Below are positions 56,450 to 64,000 of a stretch of DNA of 64,000 bases, piece after piece. Each line of letters starts with the position of its first letter. Position 1 is the first letter of the stretch. The notes below the pieces were generated by a model that saw only the letters and a program-made list of their open reading frames with translations, made no database searches and was not told the DNA's origin. Source of the DNA: Chondrus crispus (lineage: Eukaryota > Rhodophyta > Florideophyceae > Gigartinales > Gigartinaceae); the NCBI RefSeq assembly GCF_000350225.1, contig NW_005178652.1, positions 634,028-698,027 on the forward strand, written 5' to 3'. The translations under genes and the position numbers were made by a program.

Positions 56450-57754
56450 AGAATGCTTTTACGTAGTTGAAACTAGAAGCCTTGTTTGCACGGAAAGCAA
56501 CCAAATTCCGAGCTATACGTTCGAGATTGAGTCGCTGTGAACAAGACTTCACACGACATCCTTCTTTTCGGCAGTTGAAACAGGTCAGCTTGTTTCTTGG
56601 TAGTCCAATCCCTTGCGGTCTATTTCCATGCTTTGCGGGTCCTGGGTAATTTATTTGCCATCTGGATGCGCGATGTGGGCTCGAACTGGAACGTGCTTGA
56701 GCGTTGTTGCTTTCGGAACATGCTCTATTTTGTTTGGAATTTCTCTACTATGGTACGATAGCGTATGTATGGCATGTTCATTACCTCATGACTTGTAGAA
56801 ACCATGAGTGCCCATTCTCTATTTTGGACAGCGCCTTCGAGAAGAGACCTCTTATGAAAGTCACTTCTTAACTGTGGGTGAGCTATGGGGGACAGGTTTT
56901 CGATGTATTTGGTAAGTTCTTTCAGAGCTTGACGTTCTGTACGACCATCTGATTCGTAGTCAGCAAGGGTCAGAGAACGCATGCGCTCCGTAACCGCATA
57001 CATATTAGATTCTGACGAGTAAGCCTCGTTCAATATGGCGATAGCCGTACCCCAGCTGCTGGCTTTATCCAGCACTTAGTCGTAATAGAAATCGAGAGCT
57101 TCATCGGGCAGGACGTGACGCAAGAATTGAATCTTATCTTCAGCATTGGCTCCGGCTTCTTCGGATACCTGTTCGTATGCCATCAAGCATCGAGTCTGGT
57201 TCTCTTCTAAAGCCCCGAAAACTTATTTGAAGTGCTTCGAAAAAATTGGCAGCAAAAATCTTCGACACCTTCCCTTTGTGATTATCAGTTGGAATTTGAA
57301 TTCTTTGTGGGCGTGATTGTGCCTGGGCAAAAGAATTTTCATTTCCAGTGACGTTCCGTGGTGAGGTGGTTGGTGTTATGGTCACATCCTCACCCCTCTT
57401 TATTGCATCGTATCTTGCAAGTGCCCTGAGGCAGCCCTCGCGATCGACAATTTCAAAGAGTGTGCAGGTGACTCTTCGAGGGATGGACTGACCATATATT
57501 TCGGTCATATTGCACATTATCCCTCGGGATTCAAGAAAGGACCGTAGTGTCTTGAATATTTCCGGGTTAATGACTATATCAGGATGTGCCATTTTCGTAA
57601 GCGTCAATTCTTCTGTTATAATGTTCTTCAGTTTTGAACCGGAAAGCTCTGCTTGTAACTCATATCTGACAAATACATTTCGGATCCCAGTTTGCCTCCC
57701 GTTTGAGAGTTGTAAACCACTCCAAAAGCTAGTAACATGGTTTATATTTGCCAT
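56450..57754 (-). pseudogene. Gag remnant of another retroelement, atypical zinc knuckle
   Basis: ATG 57754 starts MANINHVTSFWSGLQLSNGRQ; after a charged linker and a frame change the capsid-like part reads SSWGTAIAILNEAYSSESNMYAV, RQALKELTKYIENLSPI and LRSDFHKRSLLEGAVQNREWA (57075-56725). A knuckle follows at about 56590-56550 as CFNCRKEGCRVKSC, where the usual His is Cys. The layout is gag, with protease and later genes cut off by the family C LTR at 56422. Which retroelement class it belongs to is unclear; copia-like or gypsy-like are both possible. At least two frameshifts or stops. Confidence 0.55.
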
Positions 57755-58639
57755 TACTCTTCCGGCGTCAGCGTTTCAATCGCTTGTTTGAGGCAGTGTC
57801 TGGGCTTTCGCCCGGGACATTGCTGGTCATCTTGATGCCCTTGTCTTTATTCGCGAATGTCGATCAAATGCAGTTTTATTTCATGTTTTCCGTCACAAGA
57901 CAGAAGGGAGCTCGCTGGAGCTGTGCGCTGGTAGCTCAAATGAGATAACTGGGTTATTGTGATGGTTCTATGATAAAAGATGGTTCTTTCTTTCTCTAAT
58001 TGCTTGTCCTCTTCTCACAGGCACCTTTACGCTACTCCTCATCTCTGCCTCAGAAACACTGTTCAGACTGCTGACACAGTTTTGCGTCATTGTAGAAACC
58101 TTGATCTTTCATTTGATCTTAAATGAAGTTCCTTCGTTCTTGCTCGACGCCTTTTCGTTGTCCGAGTCGAGACAACAAAAGGGCACGTGATTAAAATAAG
58201 GGTGAAATCCATTGTGGTGTGCGGAAGACTTCGAAAAAGTCTAATAAAAGCTCCTGAGTTTGACGACGAGCCCGGTGTTGTCCATTTGGGCCATTGTGAT
58301 CTGGTCAGGACCAGATTACAACCACTTACAGCAAACTGGGTCCGGACCGGCCGGGTCCGTTGCGGGGTTCGTTGCCGCCCATGGGCCATTGTTGGCAGTT
58401 CATATTTAAAGTTTGTCATTATTGTCACATCAAGACGATTTAGGTCCAATACACGCAAGTTTGCGCTTTAAGGATGCCTCGGGGCTGTACTGACGTCTAA
58501 GTTCCAGGCGCGGACCTCACACGACGACACGGAGCACACGCGGCGCGCTGATTTCAGACTGTCTCGCTCTCAAAAGCGAGCAGCAGGTTGGCGACGACGA
58601 GTATGCAACTGCCTTCTAGGGCTTCTTTGGGCGTTGCCC
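57755..58639. other. No gene recognised
   Basis: Between the gag remnant and the MULE terminal repeat. Frames at 58087-58471 have no known domain. Confidence 0.4.
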
Positions 58640-58914
58640 GATACAATTTCTTTGATATTCACGTCGGATATAGTCCCCAAATACACAAAAAATCAGGTTT
58701 CAGTCAATATATGATGTGTGAACGCCCGAAAACAGGGTCGTAGAGTAAGCCAACCCCCTCACAACGGCCCCAATCCGCCCCTTTCAGCGCAAACGCCCCA
58801 TATGACAACCAAAAAAAAGCTGGCCTGCGCCGTGAACCTCATTCATGCATACTTATTCAAATTTTCGTAACAGTATGACACTCGTTTTCTTGTCATTACC
58901 GCTATGACAACACG
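58640..58914 (+). repeat. Left arm of the MULE inverted repeat
   Basis: Pairs with 61249-61522. Its plus strand from GAT 58640 reads DTISLIFTSDIV then KYTKNQVSVNI and stop (58712-58714), matching the end of the copia frame on the other side. Confidence 0.8.
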
Positions 58915-58936
58915 GAGCATGGATTTATTGATTGCG

Positions 58937-61142
58937 TCATTCTACAGCACCGATGGCCCGCTGGCACGTGCGCACGTTGTGTCTCCTTGAGCCACATCTA
59001 GAGCAACGGGTGACGCGAGCAGAAGATGCCTCAAGGCTGCTGATGCGCCTACGCTTTCTCGGGCGACCACGTTTAGAGCGAATAGCCAATGGAAGGCGCA
59101 GACCAGTAGGAGCATCTAACTCAAATAAAGAACTCGTGCATGGAATGTCATACGCAGGGATTCCATCATACTGCAACGCGTACCAAAACGACGAATCATT
59201 GCGTCCCAAGTATTCCTCGATGTTGTGCTCGGCCTGCAGGAACACTTGGGCAGAATGCGCGCATGGGAATTTTGTTCCTTGCCACTTACCGCAGGGGCAA
59301 GACTTATTTTTGTAGATCCACGGTGTACGAAAAAAGCGGGTTATGCTCGGAGAGAACCCGAGCCTTCTTTCGCTCAACATCCCAGAAGGTCACTGGTAGG
59401 CGGTGCGATGACGCTTTAGACTGAACAGTTTGCAGAAGCGACTTTCCACGCGGAACCACCAAGGCGCCACTGTCTCTGTCCGCGGTTTGCGCGCGGTGTG
59501 CTTGGACAAGTCGAGACTGGTCGAGGTCAACGGCACGTAGAAAGGCGCCACCAATTGGGGCCAGACGTACCGGTAAATTTGCCCTGTTCATCGATTCCAC
59601 CCCTTGTGTTGTAGATCGACGATACAAGCCTTCCCGTAAAAATGGGTACTGCTCTACATCGAGGACCTTGTTGATGTAGTCTCTGCCTTTCCCCGTGTAT
59701 CTTGCTCTTGGAGCGGCAAGCTGCCCAGCTGTCCATGCATGCATTGCGGCTGTGAAAGACTTTCTATTTGTAGCATCCGTTCGCTTGTAGATGTTCCCCT
59801 GGCGGAGCAAGCTGCAATAGAACTGTTTCACGTGCGGCAAAACGGCCGCAATGGCGACGCGCCCTCGTTTGTCCTGGTCTGTGATGAGGCGGAATTGCAC
59901 ACAATCAAAGTCAAGGTGTTCTTTGACAAACTGAAGAAACAACCTCCAGCTGCTTTCACTTTCGTTGTCGGCAACCAGCATCATCGCCATTAGCACTTGA
60001 CGATGTGACAAGTCGGAACCACATAAGGAAAACAGAGCGCCTTTAGTTACACTAGTGCAATCTGCGGCATCAGCGGAGAAAACGGGAACCACTTTTGAAA
60101 CCATTGCCATAGCAGAGACAGGCACATAAAGCACGGCATAGAAAAAAAGAAGCGTCAATTGGCACTTCATTGCTGAGGGACTCACGAAAAGCCGCTTCGT
60201 CAAACGATGCTGTAGAGCTTGTCTTCTGATGTTGTTCAAGAGCAATGTGCACCGTGATATCCAGCATCTCCTGCCGGCTTTTGGTGACCAAGTTTGCCTT
60301 GTGACCCAAAGCCCGTAGGGCATTGGGTCAATGTATTGAGGGCGCCTGGTGACTATATTGTAGTTATCTTTCGTTACGCGATCAAAGGCAGCTTCCCGTG
60401 AGCGCTTAAGGAATGACGGAGAAGCATCACGCCGAAGAAATGGACGGAAAGCAGCCCGAATGTCCTGAGATGACAAAGAAAGCCCTTCCAAAATGCGCGG
60501 AATGAGGAGATCTGAGAGCATTTCCGGAGAGTATGCTGTCCTTCTATATCAGCGATTGACTGTATTATGCGGTTCGCAGCCGTGTGGTACAAATTTCCTT
60601 GTAGTCCATATTCCGTCAGGGTTCCGAATAATGTTCGCTCTGAAGCAGCAGGTGCCATGCATGCATCGAGATTTGAGCTGAGTTGCAGTAAAACGGGCAT
60701 AGAAGGACTCCTCATATTCGCCTTTCTTCAAGTCCTTGAATACATGTCGACGATTTGATATCTCGGCAAACTGGAAGAGCGCCAACAGCGCTTCGTCAAG
60801 AGAGTCGAAGGCCTGACCCAATGACAGAGAAAAGTTGAGTAACTCAGACAAAGGCTGCGGCGGGCCCGCGCTCCATGCCCTTTGGAGCGCGAATTTGGCT
60901 TCTTCCTTAATACGTTTAATGCGGATATCTCTGTTCTCATCAGGAGCGCTGTCCTCGCTTTCACTTCTGCTAGACATGGCCGGCGGTAGTATAGCTGAGT
61001 GACGTGACCTTTTACCTCTCCCCATTCGACCGCCAATCTTAGCCGTAATGTAGGGCGCAGTCGCCCACAACAGTGCCTGGATGCATGGCCGCACGGCCAG
61101 GTGAGCAGCATTTCCTGCGAGGTTAAGGACAGTCTGGCTCAC
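58937..61142 (-). pseudogene. MULE transposase, two lesions
   Basis: ATG 61142 starts MSQTVLNLAGNAAHL. Domains: zinc-binding N-terminus CMHGTCCFRANII...HGCEPH; a helical linker TAYSPEMLSDLLIPRILEG; the MULE core with VFSADAADCTSVTKG, DLSHRQVLMAMMLVADNESESSW and LITDQDKRGR; then SWIM CPCGKWQGTKFPCAH, AT-hook-like GRPRKRRR and knuckle CSRCGSRRHNVRTC. A TGA (60549-60551) lies in frame between the finger and the linker. Near 59310 an A5 run appears one base short (GGATCTACAAAAATAAG), shifting the SWIM part into another frame. Repairing either would be hypothetical; otherwise the gene is complete. The enzyme excises and inserts the element. Confidence 0.85.
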
Positions 61143-61248
61143 TTATACAGGACTGTCTAGGCTCTTCCCAGTTCACCAGACTGTATACATGACCACGCTA
61201 CGTAGTTGTTATCTGCAACAAGCGCCCCGTGGTTCCCCCGTGGTGCCA

Positions 61249-61522
61249 TGTTATCATAGCGGTAATGACAAGAAAACGAGTGTCATACTGTTACGAAAAT
61301 TTGAATAAGTATGCATGAATGAGGTTCACGGCGCAGGCCAGCTCTTTTCGGTTGTCATATGGGGCGTTCGCGCTGAAAGGGGGCGGATTGAGGTCGTTTT
61401 GAGGCGGTTCGGCTTACTCTACGACCCTGTTTTCGGGCGTTCACACATCATATATTGACTGAAACTTGATTTTTGGTGTATTTGGAGGCTATATGCGACG
61501 TGTGTATCATAAGAATTGTATC
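61249..61522 (-). repeat. Right arm of the MULE inverted repeat
   Basis: Reverse complement of the left arm with scattered substitutions and few or no indels in the outer 75 bp. Minus strand reads DTILMIHTSHIASKYTKNQVSVNI and stops at 61448. Confidence 0.8.
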
Positions 61523-64000
61523 TGGGAGCGGCCTAAAAAGCCATGGAAGGTGATGAATCGTAATCCTCATGGTTCTGTCTTTACTCGTCGTCGCCGTCTC
61601 GTGGGTCTCAGTACCGCGTGTGACAGACTGTAATGCGGACAGTCTGTCCTTGCGGTCCGTGACGCGTGCACCCTTCAGCGTCTGATGAAGAGAGTTGCGG
61701 TCCGTCAGTCCCGGGGGACGCTGAGGGGTGCGCGCGGAGGTGGGGCTGGGGTGTGCTCTTGGATCCTGGCTGCGGGTGCCGTTTGGTTGGATGATTTGGC
61801 ACAGCTCCTTGAACCTAATGGGGCCTAGCGCTTTGGTGAATAGGTCTGCGAGGTTGTGCACCGTGGGGATCGGCTCCGCTGCTATGTTCGCGCTCTGAAT
61901 GTGGTGCTGGAGGTGATGGTGCCTCACATCGATGAGTTTGCGTCGCCGTGTGGGTGCCGAGTTTTCGGCTATCAGGATCGTTGATTTGTTATCTATGAAG
62001 ATGGTTGTTGGGTGTGTTTGGGGGTGCTGCATGTCCTGGAGCAGCCGGCGGAGCCATAGTGTTTGTTGAGCTGCGCGTGAGGCAGCTATATATTCAGCTT
62101 CACATGTGGATAGGGCCACGACGTCTTGCGGAGAGGAGGTCCATGCTATCGGTGAGTGCCCGATTGTGTGGATAATTCCTGTGAGTGACTTGCGACTTTT
62201 CGCGTTTGCGTAGTCGGCGTCGCTGTACGTTCGGAGGCAGACGGGTGAGCTGGCGTGGTACGATATGGTTTGGGCTTTGGTGCCCTTGAGGTACCGTAGT
62301 AACCATTTTAGCTGATGCCAGTTTGCTTGGGTCGGTTGCTGGCTGTGTCGTGTGAGTTTGTTTGTGGTATGATATGCGTCATATCGAGTGCTGTCGACGA
62401 CATATCTTAGATCTCCGAGGATGGAGCGATAGTGACTTGCTAAGGTGGGAGAAACGGGTGCCGTCTCGTTCAGTGTCGCTTTGTTTGGTTTTTGCGGAGC
62501 GGGTGTGGTTTTGGGGTTGCATTCGGCCATGTTGTGCTTCTGGAGTATAGTGTCGATGGCCTGTTGCTGCGATACGTGGATGCTGCCTTGTGCATCTCGT
62601 GTGATCTGCCAGCCGAGATACATGGTTGGAAAACCTAGGTTTTTGATGGTGTACTTCTTTTGCAACGTGGCCAAGAGGTCGTCGATTAGATGTTGGTGCG
62701 ACGCGGTGACTAAAAAATCGTCCATGCTGACTGTGACGAGCAGCGTGCTGTTGGCCTTGACGCTGGTGAATAGGCAGGGGTCACTGTCGCATTGGAGGTA
62801 GCCGTGCGCTTTTAGGTGTTTCTGCAGTCCGGATGTGTATCGATGTCCTGCTGAACGGCCTCCGTAGAGGTTGCCGAGAAGCTGTCCCGCTTGGTGGACA
62901 TGTTTCATTGAGCCGTCAAATCGTGGGTGCTGGCGGACGTAGACGGGGAATTTTTGATCGTGAGACTCATGGAGGTATGCTGCGGTGATGTCCATGTATT
63001 GTATGGGCCATTGGTTCGCTGCTGCGATTGCGAGTAAGGTGCGTACTGATGTCTTTTCGGCCATGAATGTGGATGTTTTCTTTGGGTCGAAGTGCTGTCC
63101 TGCCTTCATGCGGTCGCCTCGTATGGAGCAACGGGCTTTGCGTTTGGCGATTTTGCCTTCCGGTGTGCGCTTGTACCGGTATGTCATTGTTAATGGGATG
63201 AGCGTCTCATCGGGTGGCACTTTTGTCACTGGTATCCATTTGATAGTGCGCTGTTTGTCTAGAGTGTCTAACTCTTCGTTGTGTGCTGCTGCCCATTGTT
63301 GGGCGTCGGGGTATTGGCGCGCTGCGTGTACGTGTCGGGGTGCAGTTGTGGTGGCGTCGACTGTGCTGGGCGGTGGGTTGTGGCGTGTTGTTGAGCGCTT
63401 TCTCTGACGCGTTTTGTGTCGAGAGGTTGTGGCCTTGAATGCTCGGTTGGACGTGTGCTTGTGGTCCTGGTGCCTGGCGTATGGTCTGAAGTCGATCGCC
63501 CTGATGATGCGGTATCGGGGGTTGTGTATGGTGAGGGTCATGACGTGGGTTTCCGATATGGGATACATATATCTTGCCGGTTCGCTGCGCCCTTGTAGTT
63601 TTGTTTTGTGGGCGTGTATGGGGGCGGTGCCGATTTGCCCGAATGCGAAGATGCGGGTCATGTGGGCTTGGCGTCCGTGCCAGAGTGTCCATGGACTTTG
63701 TTGGGTGGCCTGTGCCGCATGATGTTGTATTTGAAGGCTACATCTCGTACGGCATCTTCCCAGAATTGTGGTGGGAGATCTGCGTGGTGTAATGCGGCGC
63801 GCGCATTTGTGAAGAGCGTCTTATTGATCCGCTCTGCTATTGAGTTCTCTTGCGGTTGATGGGGCGTGTTTGTGATGTGCTGTATGCCGTGCGCACTGTA
63901 CGTGGCCTTGGCATGTGCCGATGTAAATTCCTTGGCGTTGTCCGTTCTGTATGCGAGCGGGAGTTTGTTTTGGATGTCGAGTGTTTTGAATAGTTGTGGA
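61523..64000 (-). pseudogene. Ty1/copia Pol: integrase end, RT and RNase H (runs off window)
   Basis: From the right edge: integrase core RTDNAKE (about 63950), HQPQENSIAERINKTL with the catalytic Glu (about 63870-63820), a frameshift near 63690, then LWHGRQAHMTRIFAFG (integrase C-terminus). RT: YRYKRTPEGKIAKRKARC, YMDITAAYLHESHDQ, QAGQLLGNLYGGRSAGHRY and VTVSMDDFLV with the DD pair (MDD where copia usually has VDD), TMYLGWQI. RNase H: TYSDADYANAKSRKSLTG, ALSTCEAEYIA, FIDNKSTI, NLADLFTKALG. The order integrase before RT defines copia. The frame stays open beyond the likely Pol end (about 61700) and stops at 61448 within the MULE arm. Protease and gag lie outside the window. Confidence 0.9.

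Larger units (their letters stand above)
58640..61522 (-). mobile_element. MULE transposon, near complete, with long inverted ends
   Basis: A MULE transposase gene is enclosed by inverted arms of about 275 bp (58640-58914 and 61249-61522) that match closely, for example CATGCATACTTATTC and TAACAGTATGACACTCG on both sides. Similarity fades but may continue some tens of bases outward. Long terminal repeats are typical of Mutator elements. No clear 9-bp target duplication was seen. The right arm overlaps the end of the copia reading frame; see the findings for the alternative that the arms are copia LTRs. Confidence 0.7.

Noticed and set aside
62362-63859. Plus-strand frames including one of 140 codons
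   Set aside because: Shadows of the copia pol on the minus strand.
1-64000. CRISPR arrays, rRNA, tRNA genes
   Set aside because: No regularly spaced direct repeats of CRISPR type, no rRNA-like blocks and no tRNA cloverleaf that I could recognise by reading; only tRNA-complementary primer sites.

Overview
The window reads as nuclear DNA from a transposon-packed eukaryotic genome. There are no bacterial operons, rRNA, tRNA or CRISPR arrays. Almost every recognisable protein belongs to a eukaryotic mobile element: Ty3/gypsy with chromodomain, Ty1/copia, MULE, PIF/Harbinger-like, pogo/Tc5-like and piggyBac. Nearly all are broken by stops, frameshifts or other elements. GC-rich LTRs, nested insertions and few host genes fit a red alga with an LTR-rich genome (a florideophyte such as Chondrus is my best guess), but nothing here proves the species. 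A run of exactly 100 N at 50563-50662 shows this is a draft assembly.

Layout. 0.4-4.7 kb: two MULE remnants, the second split by a solo LTR. 5.0-7.2 kb: a PIF/Harbinger element with converging transposase and Myb-like genes, cut by an LTR. 7.2-11.1 kb: a degraded gypsy (LTR family B) with gag and chromodomain but no capsid and almost no pol. 12.3-14.8 kb: a pogo-like fragment, then a small island of host-like gene remnants (Nudix hydrolase, RAD51/XRCC3-like ATPase, C2H2 zinc finger). 15.6-20.8 kb: a well preserved piggyBac-type element flanked by TTAA, whose transposase carries an inserted SAP-like and PD-(D/E)XK nuclease-like block. 20.8-24.7 kb: nothing recognised. 24.7-27.6 kb: a large unknown protein (called ORF E here) lying antisense just upstream of a polypurine tract and a family B LTR. 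28.5-31.9 kb: a second chromodomain fragment and the best family B gag. 31.9-45.9 kb: nested LTRs, degenerate retroelement sequence, a second chromodomain integrase end and a DDE_Tnp_4-type transposase. 46.0-47.2 kb: a second copy of ORF E, again antisense to the nearest family B LTR. 47.2-54.5 kb: a gypsy element (LTR family A) with LTR, primer site, gag, protease, RT, RNase H and integrase, all in pieces. 54.5-57.8 kb: two gag remnants around a family C LTR. 58.6-61.5 kb: a nearly complete MULE. 61.5-64.0 kb: a copia pol running off the window.

Three LTR families recur. A is TGTAGTGCAA...TTGCACTACA (about 0.93-1.15 kb), B is TGTRGYATAA...TTATRCTACA (about 0.60-0.67 kb), C is TGTAGTATAA...CTACA (about 0.63 kb). 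Their boundaries and 5-bp target duplications let the order of insertion be read in places. The most interesting items are ORF E, a conserved two-copy protein encoded antisense near the 3' end of family B elements, and the piggyBac transposase with an embedded nuclease-like domain.
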